From assembly GCF_947072475.1 (NCBI RefSeq), contig NZ_CAMTIA010000002.1, forward strand, positions 62,001-126,000: a stretch of 64,000 bases of DNA. The letters are read 5' to 3'. The position numbers were made by a program, and so were the translations under genes. The first letter of the stretch is position 1, and the number at the start of each line of letters is the position of its first letter. A model generated the notes under the pieces. The model ran no database searches, was not told the DNA's origin, and worked only from the letters and a program-made list of their open reading frames with translations. Source of the stretch: an uncultured Deefgea sp. Lineage in GTDB: Bacteria; Pseudomonadota; Gammaproteobacteria; Burkholderiales; Chitinibacteraceae. Of the stretch, positions 10,362-21,723 are shown in pieces.

Positions 10362-10583
10362 ATGCTAGATGCCTTATTAGCCATGGATGAAGAACTGTTC
10401 ACCACGCTGTCGGTGACCATTTTATGCAGTGCTTTAATCATCTATATGGGTTTTATCATTTACAATTTGGCCAAAGAATCAAAAGCCGGTAAATACGGCA
10501 CCATTGTATTGTTCTTTGTGCTTGGTTTTGGCATGCTCGGTTTTATTGCTAAAGAAATTCTATCTAAAGTATTACTCAAATAA
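10362..10583 (+). CDS. DUF2788-like small membrane protein
   Basis: 73 aa with two predicted TM segments; conserved-looking. Confidence 0.75.
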   Translation: MLDALLAMDEELFTTLSVTILCSALIIYMGFIIYNLAKESKAGKYGTIVLFFVLGFGMLGFIAKEILSKVLLK

Positions 10584-10605
10584 ATTTTTCACTTAGGAAG
10601 TCACT

Positions 10606-10917
10606 ATGAGCCAATTTGATCAAGTTTCTGTTTTAAAACAAGGCAATGTCTATTTTGATGGCAAATGCGTCAGCCATACTGTTTTGTTTGCCGATGGCAG
10701 CAAAAAAACCATCGGTGTTATTCAGCCCTCTACCCTTACTTTTAATACCGGCGCGGCTGAAATCATGGAAGTTGTCGCTGGGGTATGTTCAGTGAAGCAA
10801 GCCAACGAAAGCACTGCAACAACATACTCTGCCGGTCAATCATTTAGCGTTCCCGCCAATTCAAGCTTTGATATCGAAACCATCGAAACACTGCATTACG
10901 TTTGTCATTTCGCCTAA
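10606..10917 (+). CDS. ppnP: Pyrimidine/purine nucleoside phosphorylase (DUF1255)
   Basis: [46 protein letters not shown]. Confidence 0.9.
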   Translation: MSQFDQVSVLKQGNVYFDGKCVSHTVLFADGSKKTIGVIQPSTLTFNTGAAEIMEVVAGVCSVKQANESTATTYSAGQSFSVPANSSFDIETIETLHYVCHFA

Positions 10918-11003
10918 TTCATAGCATGCATCAAGTGAATCAACACTTGATTCACTTGAACTTCAAACCTATTTTATTTATTCATCATCCTGCGAGCCTC
11001 ATT

Positions 11004-11498
11004 ATGCCTTCTTTCGACATTACCTCTGCCACCGATATGGTCGCGCTAAAAAATGCGATTGACGTGGCGGCAAAGACCATTATTAATCGTTACGACTTTA
11101 AAGGCACCAGTGCCAAAGTTGAACTGAATGAGAAAGATAAACTGATCACTTTACATGGTGACTCTGATTTTCAACTCGATCAAATTAAAGATATTGTTTT
11201 CCCTGCCCTAGAAAAAAAAGAACCCGATAGCAGTAAACGCCTAGAACAAGGCGATGTGCAAAAAGTATCTGGTAATAAAGTCAAACAAACACTCACCATT
11301 AAAGATGGTATCGATCAAGAATTAGCCAAAAAAATTACTCGTATTATTAAGGATTCAAAACTGAAAGTGCAAGCGGCAATTCAAGGTGATGAAGTCCGCA
11401 TTACCGGCAAAGATCGCGATGTATTGCAAAGCGTGATTGCCTTAATGCGTCAATCAATCAGCGACTTTCCTTTGCAATATCAAAATTTCCGCGACTAA
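11004..11498 (+). CDS. yajQ: YajQ family nucleotide-binding protein
   Basis: MPSFDITSATDMVALKNAIDVAAKTIINRYDFKGTSAKVEL; internal ATG of the 10902 ORF chosen. Confidence 0.93.
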   Translation: MPSFDITSATDMVALKNAIDVAAKTIINRYDFKGTSAKVELNEKDKLITLHGDSDFQLDQIKDIVFPALEKKEPDSSKRLEQGDVQKVSGNKVKQTLTIKDGIDQELAKKITRIIKDSKLKVQAAIQGDEVRITGKDRDVLQSVIALMRQSISDFPLQYQNFRD

Positions 11499-11629
11499 AA
11501 CCTCAATAAAGGTGTGGCATAAATCGTGGCTTGTCGTGAAAATCTAACCCAAACAAGCCACGTTTGACCCTGATCAACATCAATGACATAACAATACGTT
11601 TAGATGGTGTTCATCACGTGGAGAACACT

Positions 11630-11794
11630 ATGGACAACACACCGATTGCCAACATTCTAACCTCGACCATTGGCCTGCTGAGCTTATTTACGATCGGCTT
11701 TATTATTGCAATGGCCATATACCTATATATTTATGTGCAACGCCATATTAATACTGAAATTGCCGAGCAAAATGCCAAGCAAGATAAAATCTAG
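11630..11794 (+). CDS. DUF3149-like small single-TM protein
   Basis: MDNTPIANILTSTIGLLSLFTIGFIIAMAIYLYIYVQRHI. Confidence 0.6.
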   Translation: MDNTPIANILTSTIGLLSLFTIGFIIAMAIYLYIYVQRHINTEIAEQNAKQDKI

Positions 11795-11830
11795 ATTGCT
11801 CGATTTTTATCAAACCTATATGTCAAACCC

Positions 11831-11870
11831 ATAAACAATGCCGAGTTCTATTTAACTCGGCATTGTTTAT
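11831..11870. terminator. Bidirectional terminator, 17-bp perfect stem
   Basis: ATAAACAATGCCGAGTT-ctattt-AACTCGGCATTGTTTAT. Confidence 0.8.
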
Positions 11871-11891
11871 TGCGCAGCACCCAAAGACAAA

Positions 11892-13517
11892 TCAGCGCGA
11901 GTAGAGCGAAAAGACTTCGCGATGTTCTCCCAAACGATTCCCCGTCCAAAGCAAATCTTTAACATTCTGCTTGGCGTCATTTTGCTGCAAAGTAAATGAG
12001 CAATGATTACCTGCTCTCGCATCAAACTGCAGATCAGTAAAATAGACCATCGCAGAAATCGGATCTTTTGATAGCTGAGAAACATCAATGCAAGCCTGTG
12101 GATAAGGCTTCATAGCTTTAACCAAACCATCCGCAACTGGGCGATACGACTTACCAGCATCAATCCAAGTCTGAAACAACCCCACCATCAAACCAATCAC
12201 TAACGTTAGACCACAAGTCCAACTCACTAAGGCCCGACGACCAATCGGTCGCTTACGAAATAACATTCGGCCCCACAGCAAAGTCACCACAATCGCAAAT
12301 AGCAAACCCAGTCCCATAGCAGGCATTGGCGTCGAGCTGTATTTTTGCAAATACGCCCCCACCCCTGCAGGAAACCCGGTGACCAATGCCACCCACGCAA
12401 CCCACACCAGCAAAGCGGCAAGACCCAGCGTCAGCGAGCTAAACCAATTTAGAGCTGCGGCAGCACCTCGCCTTAACTCATCAACACCGGCACTTGCAAT
12501 CAATGCCAGCGTCACCAATAACGGCAAAATCAATGGCTCGCTCGCCTTTCCCGACAAAACAATAAAGCCAAGTTGAGCAATCAACATGGTTAATAGTAAT
12601 TGCCAACGCGGCTGCAGCAGCTCATATCGAAACAAATAAATAGACCATGCCGCAAGTGGTAATGCAGGCCAAGCAAACCACACTAAAACGGCAGGCAAGA
12701 AGCCAAACTCATGCCCGAGCGCAAATGAACGAGCACCGCCAAAGACACCCCATGCATAATAGCGCCACCACGTTTGAAATAATTCACCAGAAAGGTTTTG
12801 TAGCGAATAGCCCCACAAAGCCGCAAAAGGCAGTGCAATAATCAAGGCCGTAATGAGTGTCACGACATAACTGATTTTACGCCATTGCTTAAAGAGCAAG
12901 AGTAGCGATGAAATCAACACTGCCAATAGGGCATCCGCCCAGCTAGCGCCAGTCAACAAGACTAAAAACACCAGTGCCAAGATCACGCCAGCACGCAAAG
13001 GGCGCTTCATCGCCAAGGTCAAGGCATAGGCCAGCCATGCAAATGCAGCCAATACCACAACCGCAGGTGACACATGATGCCCCCACAAAGGTAAGCCCAA
13101 GCAACCCAATAAAATAATGACGGCCATACGACCAAAACGTCGACCAAATAAGTCACGAGCGGCTAAGCCCGTTCCCCACATGCCCAACCCCATCCATAAG
13201 CCAGTACTCAATCGAGCCGCATCGTGAGCGGCAACGCCAAACCAAGATAGGGCATTGGCCAATAGTGTGGCCACCCAATAATAAAGTGGCGCCTGACTAA
13301 ACTGCGGCACTTCGGCAATCGACGCAATCGTCCAATTGGCATTGCGCATAAAATAGGCAACAATCGCCATACTGGTATTTTCATCCGGCTTCCATGGATC
13401 ATGCCCAACCAGACCAGGAATAAGCCAGAACAGGCAAAGCAATAACAAAAGCCAAGGCTTGTCTTGGTTTTGTGCCGCAGCAGAGGGAGATTTTAGGTTC
13501 GCTTGATAGGTCAGCAT
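11892..13517 (-). CDS. GT39/ArnT-like membrane glycosyltransferase
   Basis: Polytopic; GLVGHDPWKPDENTSMAIVAYFMRNANW...PLYYWVATLLA N-terminal motif of ArnT-like GTs; start at internal ATG. Confidence 0.85.
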   Translation of the reverse strand: MLTYQANLKSPSAAAQNQDKPWLLLLLCLFWLIPGLVGHDPWKPDENTSMAIVAYFMRNANWTIASIAEVPQFSQAPLYYWVATLLANALSWFGVAAHDAARLSTGLWMGLGMWGTGLAARDLFGRRFGRMAVIILLGCLGLPLWGHHVSPAVVVLAAFAWLAYALTLAMKRPLRAGVILALVFLVLLTGASWADALLAVLISSLLLLFKQWRKISYVVTLITALIIALPFAALWGYSLQNLSGELFQTWWRYYAWGVFGGARSFALGHEFGFLPAVLVWFAWPALPLAAWSIYLFRYELLQPRWQLLLTMLIAQLGFIVLSGKASEPLILPLLVTLALIASAGVDELRRGAAAALNWFSSLTLGLAALLVWVAWVALVTGFPAGVGAYLQKYSSTPMPAMGLGLLFAIVVTLLWGRMLFRKRPIGRRALVSWTCGLTLVIGLMVGLFQTWIDAGKSYRPVADGLVKAMKPYPQACIDVSQLSKDPISAMVYFTDLQFDARAGNHCSFTLQQNDAKQNVKDLLWTGNRLGEHREVFSLYSR

Positions 13518-13562
13518 GTCATATTCAATCAATTTTTCGAAATAATTTTGGCATAAACCAAT

Positions 13563-13597
13563 AAAAAAAGGCAGCTAAAAAGCTGCCTTTTTTTATT
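13563..13597. terminator. Terminator after rpmE
   Basis: AAAAAGGCAGCT-aaaa-AGCTGCCTTTTTTT. Confidence 0.88.
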
Positions 13598-13609
13598 TCT
13601 AAATCTAAA

Positions 13610-13819
13610 TTAACGTGTAAAACGCGCAAATTTAGAATTGAATTTCTCGATACGGCCTGCCGTATCAACGATTTTTTGCTTGCCAGTGTAGAATGGATGG
13701 CATTCAGCGCAAACCTCAACGTGCAAGTCTTTGCATAAAGTAGACTCAGTCTTAAATGCATTGCCGCAAGAGCAAGTCACGTTGATTTCTTCGTAATTAG
13801 GGTGGATACCAGCTTTCAT
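13610..13819 (-). CDS. rpmE: 50S ribosomal protein L31 (zinc-ribbon type)
   Basis: [28 protein letters not shown]...[26 protein letters not shown]. Confidence 0.97.
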   Translation of the reverse strand: MKAGIHPNYEEINVTCSCGNAFKTESTLCKDLHVEVCAECHPFYTGKQKIVDTAGRIEKFNSKFARFTR

Positions 13820-13907
13820 GATTTTTTCCTTAGGTTATCGGGCGCCGGGGTTTTGCCGACGCTGCAAAGCATGGGATTATCGCAAAACAATCCCTAATCT
13901 GCAAGAA

Positions 13908-15164
13908 TTAACGACGCATCGAGTCAAAAAAATCTAAATTCGTTTTTGTTGACTTGAGTTTATCCATCAGAAATTCCATCGCTTCCAAATCATCCATCGG
14001 ATAGAGTAATTTACGTAATACCCAAATACGCTGCAGTTGCTCAGGCTTAATCAGCAGCTCTTCACGACGCGTGCTCGATTTATTGATGTTAATCGATGGG
14101 AAAATTCGCTTCTCTGCCATTCGGCGATCAAGTTGAATCTCGTTATTACCCGTCCCTTTAAATTCTTCGTAGATCACATCGTCCATACGACTACCGGTAT
14201 CAACCAAAGCCGTCGCGATGATGGTCAAACTACCACCTTCTTCAATATTTCGAGCCGCACCAAAGAATCGTTTTGGTCGCTGCAAAGCATTCGCATCAAC
14301 CCCGCCGGTTAACACCTTGCCCGATGACGGTACCACCGTATTATAAGCACGCGCTAACCGGGTAATTGAATCGAGCAAAATAACGACGTCTTTTTTGTGC
14401 TCTACCAAACGTTTCGCTTTTTCAATCACCATCTCAGCAACTTGCACATGGCGTGTCGCTGGCTCATCAAACGTCGACGAAACCACTTCGCCTTTCACTG
14501 AGCGCAGCATTTCGGTCACTTCTTCAGGACGCTCGTCAATCAGTAGTACAATCATCACCACTTCAGGGTGATTTGCAGTAATTGCATGTGCAATATGCTG
14601 CAGCATGACCGTTTTACCGGTTTTAGGCGGGGCCACCAATAAAGCGCGCTGCCCTTTACCGATCGGGGCCATCAAATCGATCACTCGACCGGTGATATTT
14701 TCTTCAGCTTTAATATCACGCTCTAACTTCAAACATTCAGTCGGAAATAAAGGCGTCAGATTTTCAAACAAAATTTTGTGCTTAGAAGCTTCAGGCGCAT
14801 CGCTATTAACACGATCGACTTTCACCAAAGCAAAGTAACGTTCGCCATCTTTAGGAATTCGAATTTCGCCTTCAATCGAATCACCCGTATGCAGATTAAA
14901 GCGACGAATTTGGCTTGGACTGACATAAATATCATCCGGCCCAGCCAAATAAGATGTATCTGGACTACGCAAGAAGCCAAATCCATCAGGCAGCACCTCG
15001 AGCGTACCTTCGCCGAAGATACTCTCCCCTTTTTTTGCACGATTTTTAAGTAAAGCAAAAATTAAATCTTGCTTACGCATGCGATTGGCACCGTCAATTT
15101 CAAAACTAATCGCCATTTCGACTAATTCAGTGACGTGCAGATGTTTTAGGTCAGACAAATGCAT
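13908..15164 (-). CDS. rho: Transcription termination factor Rho
   Basis: [54 protein letters not shown]. Confidence 0.98.
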   Translation of the reverse strand: MHLSDLKHLHVTELVEMAISFEIDGANRMRKQDLIFALLKNRAKKGESIFGEGTLEVLPDGFGFLRSPDTSYLAGPDDIYVSPSQIRRFNLHTGDSIEGEIRIPKDGERYFALVKVDRVNSDAPEASKHKILFENLTPLFPTECLKLERDIKAEENITGRVIDLMAPIGKGQRALLVAPPKTGKTVMLQHIAHAITANHPEVVMIVLLIDERPEEVTEMLRSVKGEVVSSTFDEPATRHVQVAEMVIEKAKRLVEHKKDVVILLDSITRLARAYNTVVPSSGKVLTGGVDANALQRPKRFFGAARNIEEGGSLTIIATALVDTGSRMDDVIYEEFKGTGNNEIQLDRRMAEKRIFPSININKSSTRREELLIKPEQLQRIWVLRKLLYPMDDLEAMEFLMDKLKSTKTNLDFFDSMRR

Positions 15165-15294
15165 AAATAATTACGCTTAAAATAATATAAAAGGGGAGGT
15201 ATTACGGAAGTTCTAGAAGGGGTAAACAGTGATGTGATCAGATTTAACACATCACTGCTACTTTTTTGAAGCGTATATGTATTTAGCTGTAGTG

Positions 15295-15621
15295 TCAAAT
15301 ATTACTATCAATAAATGCAGTCAACTGCGATTTAGACAACGCACCAACCTTGGTGGCTTTAACTTCCCCACCAACAAACAGCATCAGCGTTGGAATACCG
15401 CGAATGCCAAACTTAGGCGGTGTCGCTTGATTTTCATCGATATTTAATTTCGCTACTTTCAACTTCCCCGCATATTCAAGCGCAATATCATCCAAAATTG
15501 GCGCAATCATTTTGCAAGGGCCACACCATTCAGCCCAGTAATCAACCAGCACTGGCTCTTGAGCTTGCAGCACTTCAACATCAAAACTTGCATCAGTAAC
15601 GTGTAGGATATGTTCACTCAT
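15295..15621 (-). CDS. trxA: Thioredoxin
   Basis: [33 protein letters not shown]. Confidence 0.97.
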   Translation of the reverse strand: MSEHILHVTDASFDVEVLQAQEPVLVDYWAEWCGPCKMIAPILDDIALEYAGKLKVAKLNIDENQATPPKFGIRGIPTLMLFVGGEVKATKVGALSKSQLTAFIDSNI

Positions 15622-15731
15622 TAGGATTCTCCAATTTCATAAAAGCATTTAAGCTAAGTAAAATAGTAACAAATAACAGCAATTGATTCTTTAGTTAATG
15701 CGGTCGAAAGTCATAATTTCAAGCATTTTTA

Positions 15732-17087
15732 TCAAAAAGCAGCAGCAACCGCTTCATCTAAGCGCTCAACAGCAATCACCGTCATCCCATCAATCGGCTG
15801 CCGAGGTCGATTGGCTTTAGGCACAATCGCCTGCGTAAATCCCAATTTAGCAGCCTCTTTCAGGCGCTCTTGACCACGCTGTACGGGACGCACTTCACCT
15901 GCCAAGCCAACTTCACCAAAAACGACCATTTTTGCAGGCAAAGGCCGATTTTTCAATGACGATACAATGGCGAGCAACATCGCTAAATCGGCTGCGGGCT
16001 CAGAAATCCGTACTCCGCCCACCGCATTAATAAATACATCCTGATCAAAGGCGACAATGCCTGCGTGGCGATGCAATACCGCCAGCAATAAAGCCAATCG
16101 ATTCTGCTCAACGCCTACTGCCAAACGCTTTACCTGTGGTGAATGGGCATCATCCACCAAAGCCTGCACCTCCACCAACATCGGCCGAGTGCCTTCTTGC
16201 GTCACCATGACACACGATCCAGCGACAGGTTCGGCGTGCTGACTTAAAAACATCGCTGATGGGTTAGAGACTTCGCGCAAACCTTTATCGGTCATCGCAA
16301 AAACGCCCAACTCATTCACCGCACCAAATCGATTTTTAATCGCCCGAATCAAACGAAAGCTCGAATGCGTATCGCCTTCAAAATACAACACCGCATCCAC
16401 GATATGCTCAAGCACGCGTGGACCAGCAATGGCACCGTCTTTGGTCACATGACCAACGAGGAGCACTGAAGTGCCATGTCGCTTGGCAAAGCGAGTCAGC
16501 TGCGATGAACATTCTCTAACTTGCGCCACGCTACCCGGGGCACTGGTTAAGGCTTCAGTAAACATGGTTTGAATCGAATCAATCACCACGACTTTAGGTA
16601 CTTCGGCAGTCAGTGCCAATAATATTTTTTCCAAACTGATTTCAGGATAAAGCCGCACCTTAGCCGTTGGCACCCCCAAACGACGCGCCCTTAAAGCAAT
16701 TTGCTGCGCCGATTCTTCACCACTCACGTACAAAACCGCCTGAGTTTCAGAAAGCTTGGCCAAAGCCTGCAATAACAGCGTTGATTTGCCAATCCCTGGA
16801 TCGCCACCAATCAACACCACGCCACCGGGCACCAAACCACCACCCAAAACACGATCGAGCTCTTCCATTTGCGTTGGAATTCGCGGCACTTCTTCGGCAT
16901 TCACTTCCGACAGGTTTTTAATCGCGCCATCGGCAGCTAATGATTGAAAGCGCCCTGTTGCCGCTTTATTTTCAACCACACTTTCTTCCAGCGTATTCCA
17001 GTCGCCACATTGCGGGCATTGCCCTTGCCACTTTGGGGACGTACCGCCACAAACTCGGCATACAAAGGTTGTTTTTACTTTACTCAT
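15732..17087 (-). CDS. radA: DNA repair protein RadA
   Basis: FVCRVCGGTSPKWQGQCPQCGDWNTLEE zinc finger; GGDPGIGKSTLLLQ; KNRFG. Confidence 0.97.
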   Translation of the reverse strand: MSKVKTTFVCRVCGGTSPKWQGQCPQCGDWNTLEESVVENKAATGRFQSLAADGAIKNLSEVNAEEVPRIPTQMEELDRVLGGGLVPGGVVLIGGDPGIGKSTLLLQALAKLSETQAVLYVSGEESAQQIALRARRLGVPTAKVRLYPEISLEKILLALTAEVPKVVVIDSIQTMFTEALTSAPGSVAQVRECSSQLTRFAKRHGTSVLLVGHVTKDGAIAGPRVLEHIVDAVLYFEGDTHSSFRLIRAIKNRFGAVNELGVFAMTDKGLREVSNPSAMFLSQHAEPVAGSCVMVTQEGTRPMLVEVQALVDDAHSPQVKRLAVGVEQNRLALLLAVLHRHAGIVAFDQDVFINAVGGVRISEPAADLAMLLAIVSSLKNRPLPAKMVVFGEVGLAGEVRPVQRGQERLKEAAKLGFTQAIVPKANRPRQPIDGMTVIAVERLDEAVAAAF

Positions 17088-17148
17088 AAGATCCAAACTA
17101 AAACGGCCCGCACTGCGAGCCGTTCAACAATTCACAAAAAAGAAACCA

Positions 17149-18492
17149 TTAAATGTATTTGAACAAACTTAAGTCTTGCACCTGAGCAAAACTTTTACGC
17201 GTGGCATCAAGCACCATTTGATTTTCGGCAAAATCACTAATGGCAGCAGCATAATCAAGCCCTTCGAGCGCAGAGAGCGTCTTAGTGTATTGCAATTTCA
17301 TATCTTCAGTAGTGTCTTTTACTGAATCGGTTTCATTCATCCGAGCACCAAGATAGGCCTGACTCGTCACCACACTACCCAGTGAGTTCGATAAATTCGA
17401 TAAGGCGGTATTCAATTGATTTTGAAATGCAGCCTGCCCTGTTGGACCGGATTGATAGGTATTTAAAGCACTTGATAAGGCGCCCAAGGTAGCAAACAAA
17501 TCCACATTGGTGCTGGTTTTAACGCTAAAACTATCGTTTGTGGTGGCCGTCGCTGCAGGAACACCTTTGACATTGGTTTTAACACCATAGTCCCAAGCCG
17601 GCACGACAGGGATGGCAACTGGATCCGTAGCTAATTGTTTAAACTCAATATCCGCACCTTCAGCATAAGCTCGCGGGAACGCCGTACCCGCAGCACGTGG
17701 CATGGCAGCACCATCAATCAAAGAGACGCCGGTGGTGGTATTCACCAAATCATACGTGGTTATATTTTTTGTTATATTGGCGGGGTCAGGTAAGACTTGA
17801 AACCGAATACTAAAATCACGCGGCGCGGGGGCCAACGCCCATTTATTCGGGTCTGTCACCTCACCGGGGCCCACAATTCCTGAGCCAGTATTGGCCGCGT
17901 TATACGCGGTGACAAAGGTACCATTACCATTTTTAATTTTCTGAAAAATATCGCTACCGGCTTCAGAAATCGGCAATTGTCGACCATCCGAAATTTGCAC
18001 CAAACGCTTGCCATCATCACCTTGGTAAGTGACTTGACCAAAAGCAGCTTCAGTAAAAGGTTTAACGTCGCCCTTAAAGCCAGAAAATAGATAATTTCCC
18101 TGACCATCCGTGGTATTGGCCAAGCCCAGCAGCTCTTGATATCGACCTTGCAACTCAGCATCCAGTGTTTTCTTTTCACTGGCGGTTAAGGCTGGATTAC
18201 CAGCTCGCACTGCGAGCTCCTGAACGTTTTGTATCGTTGACGTCACTTGCTGCAAAGTCGACTCACTCAAACGCATAAATGAATCCGCAGTCGCGCTATT
18301 GGTGCCATATTGACCATTAATTGACTGGGCTTGCGCCAAATCCAAAATACGTGCTGACGCAATCGGATCATCCGCCGGGGTTAAGACACGCCGATTAGCG
18401 GACAGCTGCGCTTGTAATTTAGCCTGAGTACTTTGATGCATTTGCAATGCATTACTGCCAAGGCTAAATATAGTCGTCGTTGCGATGCGCAT
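17149..18492 (-). CDS. flgL: Flagellar hook-associated protein FlgL
   Basis: MRIATTTIFSLGSNALQMHQSTQAKLQAQLSANRRVLTPADDPIASARIL. Confidence 0.95.
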   Translation of the reverse strand: MRIATTTIFSLGSNALQMHQSTQAKLQAQLSANRRVLTPADDPIASARILDLAQAQSINGQYGTNSATADSFMRLSESTLQQVTSTIQNVQELAVRAGNPALTASEKKTLDAELQGRYQELLGLANTTDGQGNYLFSGFKGDVKPFTEAAFGQVTYQGDDGKRLVQISDGRQLPISEAGSDIFQKIKNGNGTFVTAYNAANTGSGIVGPGEVTDPNKWALAPAPRDFSIRFQVLPDPANITKNITTYDLVNTTTGVSLIDGAAMPRAAGTAFPRAYAEGADIEFKQLATDPVAIPVVPAWDYGVKTNVKGVPAATATTNDSFSVKTSTNVDLFATLGALSSALNTYQSGPTGQAAFQNQLNTALSNLSNSLGSVVTSQAYLGARMNETDSVKDTTEDMKLQYTKTLSALEGLDYAAAISDFAENQMVLDATRKSFAQVQDLSLFKYI

Positions 18493-18516
18493 AATATGAA
18501 CTCCTCTGAAGCGATC

Positions 18517-20538
18517 TTATCGGCCTAAATTAACGATTTCTTCAAAGGCCTTTTGAGCGATTTGAATGACCTTACTTGAAGCCTGATAAGCCTGCTGATA
18601 GCGTAATAAATTAGCCGCCTCTTCATCCAAATTCACCGCAGAAACTGAATTGCGATTGTTTTCAGCGCTAATCAATAACTTACTTTGTGCTTTACCCATA
18701 ATGGTGGCCTCACTGGTTTGCGTGCCTACCGTTGCCACCATACGGCCATAAGACTCTTGGTACGTCGCGGTACTGCCATCCAAAACTCGCGTCGTTTGCA
18801 ATTTACCCAAAGCCAAAGCATTGCGATTGTCTGAGTTAGCAGTGCCCGCATTTTTTTGCACCGTGACGCTATCACCACTCGCCGGCTTACCGTCAAGCTT
18901 CATCGTCCACCCGTTATAGCTAATCTCATTCCCCGCTTGATACGGAATATTGCCAGCTACGGCAGGCACCGCCCCGGTCACGGTATAAGCCATCCCAGAT
19001 GGAATGACCGAAGCATCGGGTACAAACGTCAAGGTCACGGGCGTAAATAAATTAGCATCTATCGAGGTATCGGTCGTCACGGCAGTCTGGGGCTTCACGT
19101 CAGGCTGATACACCTTTAAAGTCCCAGTATTCACTACTGCAGGCGCTTTGGGCTCAACAGCCGCCACCGGCCCAGCGGCGGCAATTTCACGCGGATCACT
19201 CACATTGACCTTCATTTGGTCAATAAATCCTTTCAAAGGCATGATAGTAAAGCGATCACCCGCTGCTGGCGTGGCAGTCAGCGACAAAGACAAACCTGCA
19301 GAGCTGGTAAATCCTGCTGGCGTGATTAAAGCGGCGGCCTCGGCGGCATTTAAAGTGTATTTAGTACCATCGCTTAAATTACCCAAGGCGTAATTCGTGC
19401 CGTCAAAACTGAGCTCATAATTGCTGGTCGTGACCTTAGAAATATCTTGAATATACCCAGACAATGCCGCAGTCGCAGGCACAGTGTTATTGGTATTGGG
19501 TCGAATCAAACCCAACTTCGGCGCATCAATGCCTGGTCCTAAATTGGTCGTTGGAAAAGCCCAAAATGCTTTGCCCATATTGCCATTTAAATCTTGCCCG
19601 GCCTGATGCTGCTGATTAAACGTACTTAACAAACCCAATGCAGTGCGCTCTAAGCTATTTTGTGCCAAATCAAGCGATTGATTGCGGTAATCCAATAAAG
19701 CGCCCAACTGCCCACCTGTCACTAAGCTATCGGGCAATAAAATTGAATTACCATTTTGCTCATAACTAATTGAAAGACTCTCTGGATTAGCAGGATTGGG
19801 CACCGCGCCTAAAGTATAGGTTTGTGAGCCCACCACCAAGCCTTGGCCATTACCAACAAACAAATTAATCGAACCATCGCTTAATGGCAATGACGTGGTT
19901 TTAATCAAGGTATTTAAATCTTTCACCAACAAATCACGTTGATCGAGTAAATCATTGGGCGGCTGGCCACTACTTTGCGCGACGACGATCTTGCCATTTA
20001 GATCGGCCACTTGCGCTGCATAGGCATTAATCGTTCCCACCGTATTGGAGATCTCGCCATTGAGCGAGGCACGCTGCTCATTTAAGCGCTGAGAAAAAAC
20101 CTGGAAGCGATTCATTAACGTTTGTGCGCTTGACAGCATGGCTTGGCGCGACGGCGGATTACTTGGATTGGTCGCGACATTTTGTACCGAAGCAAAAAAC
20201 TCTTGTAATGCCGGAGATACCCCCGCAGTGGGATCGGCAACAATATTATTAATTTCAGCCAAATGCGCTAAGCGGGTTTGCTGGTAGCTCGATTGGGTTT
20301 GCGCAATATCGACGGCACGCGTCAAAAACTGATCGTACACGCGCTTAATCGAGTCGACCTGCACCCCCAAACCATTAAAACCATTACCGGTTAGCAAAGG
20401 ATAAGGCGCGCTTTGCTTAATCGTTTGCCGAGAATAGCCATCGGTATTGACGTTGGCAATATTATGCCCAGTGGTGGTTAAGCCTAAATTAGCGGCATTT
20501 AAGCCCGAGACGCCAATACCAAATACCGATGAGGCCAT
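18517..20538 (-). CDS. flgK: Flagellar hook-associated protein FlgK
   Basis: FGIGVSGLNAANLGLTTTGHNIANVNTDGYSRQ; C-term VNLDEEAANLLRYQQAYQASSKVI. Confidence 0.96.
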   Translation of the reverse strand: MASSVFGIGVSGLNAANLGLTTTGHNIANVNTDGYSRQTIKQSAPYPLLTGNGFNGLGVQVDSIKRVYDQFLTRAVDIAQTQSSYQQTRLAHLAEINNIVADPTAGVSPALQEFFASVQNVATNPSNPPSRQAMLSSAQTLMNRFQVFSQRLNEQRASLNGEISNTVGTINAYAAQVADLNGKIVVAQSSGQPPNDLLDQRDLLVKDLNTLIKTTSLPLSDGSINLFVGNGQGLVVGSQTYTLGAVPNPANPESLSISYEQNGNSILLPDSLVTGGQLGALLDYRNQSLDLAQNSLERTALGLLSTFNQQHQAGQDLNGNMGKAFWAFPTTNLGPGIDAPKLGLIRPNTNNTVPATAALSGYIQDISKVTTSNYELSFDGTNYALGNLSDGTKYTLNAAEAAALITPAGFTSSAGLSLSLTATPAAGDRFTIMPLKGFIDQMKVNVSDPREIAAAGPVAAVEPKAPAVVNTGTLKVYQPDVKPQTAVTTDTSIDANLFTPVTLTFVPDASVIPSGMAYTVTGAVPAVAGNIPYQAGNEISYNGWTMKLDGKPASGDSVTVQKNAGTANSDNRNALALGKLQTTRVLDGSTATYQESYGRMVATVGTQTSEATIMGKAQSKLLISAENNRNSVSAVNLDEEAANLLRYQQAYQASSKVIQIAQKAFEEIVNLGR

Positions 20539-20568
20539 GATGAAACTCCTATACTGATGCTATCGGCG

Positions 20569-21537
20569 TTAAGCGCCCAATCTTGAATTTTGAGCACCTA
20601 AGCGCGCCACCACGCTGTCGGCAACGCGCGCGAATTTTTGTGCATATTGCGGATCGGTAGCATAGCCCTCTTTGGCCAAGGCCTTACCAAAACCCAGCGC
20701 ATCGCTGCCTTGCTCTAAAGCATCGCCAAAGCGTCGCTTCATTACACTGGCATAGTCAGCAAACGCATCTTGATATGAATCGTAAGCACGAAATTTTTCC
20801 ACCCGTTTTTGCGCCGCGCCATCGACAAACTCAGTCGTCAACACATCAACGGTTTTTCCTTTCCAGCTACTTCCCGCCTTAATACCAAATAAATTAAATG
20901 AATCATTCCCAGCGGCATCATTCAGCGTTTTTTTACCCCAGCCGGTTTCTAGCGCAGCATGCGCCAGCAATAAATGCGGCGCCACGCCCAATGTGCTGGC
21001 GGTACTTTGCGCCGCAGCGCTGATTTTTTTGATAAAGTCAGCCGCGCCAGACCTTGCGCCATCGGCAAGATCAGTCGGCATAGCGGCAGTTTTTGCCGCG
21101 ACCGCGCTTGCCGCCAGCGGAACGGTTTTAACGTTCCGGTAATCCAAGCCCTGATCCATCAATGGATTCACACCACGATGCAGTGGTTGCTGTAATAAAG
21201 CGGGATTTTGCTGTACTTGAATCTGCCGCATAATCACCTCGGCCAAACCCACCCCACCCTGATTGGCCCACATTTGCGTGAGCTGCTGATCGTGCATGCC
21301 CCGAAACATCTCAACGCTGCTGCTGTCATTCATGCTATCGGTCGGCGCAGCCGAACGCATCGATGACAGCATTTGCTGCATCAAGAGCGCCTCAAATTGC
21401 TGGGCCACCGCTTTTGCGCCCGCCGCCGAGTCAGCTCGATTGGCCACGCGCAACTGATTCACCGCTTTAGGATCAATGGCAAGGGTGTTTTGAATAGCAT
21501 TACTGGCTGAGTTCACAGTCGGCTCCGAGTACATCAA
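20569..21537 (-). CDS. flgJ: Flagellar rod assembly protein/muramidase FlgJ
   Basis: KAVAQQFEALLMQQMLSSMR rod domain; LLAHAALETGWGKK muramidase domain. Confidence 0.95.
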   Translation of the reverse strand: MMYSEPTVNSASNAIQNTLAIDPKAVNQLRVANRADSAAGAKAVAQQFEALLMQQMLSSMRSAAPTDSMNDSSSVEMFRGMHDQQLTQMWANQGGVGLAEVIMRQIQVQQNPALLQQPLHRGVNPLMDQGLDYRNVKTVPLAASAVAAKTAAMPTDLADGARSGAADFIKKISAAAQSTASTLGVAPHLLLAHAALETGWGKKTLNDAAGNDSFNLFGIKAGSSWKGKTVDVLTTEFVDGAAQKRVEKFRAYDSYQDAFADYASVMKRRFGDALEQGSDALGFGKALAKEGYATDPQYAQKFARVADSVVARLGAQNSRLGA

Positions 21538-21723
21538 TAGCTTAGGTTATTAACCCATAAGCAAAGAGTATGCCGATTGGTATTGAGAACTGATTTTGTG
21601 AGGAAAAAGATATAAAGCACCAAGCGCAACAAGATCACGCTGCCTTCATTTTTTGTAATTTTTTTTGGGAGTGGACTGTTATCACTGGGGGGGTGATTTT
21701 TATAGCAACGCTTAAAATAAAGT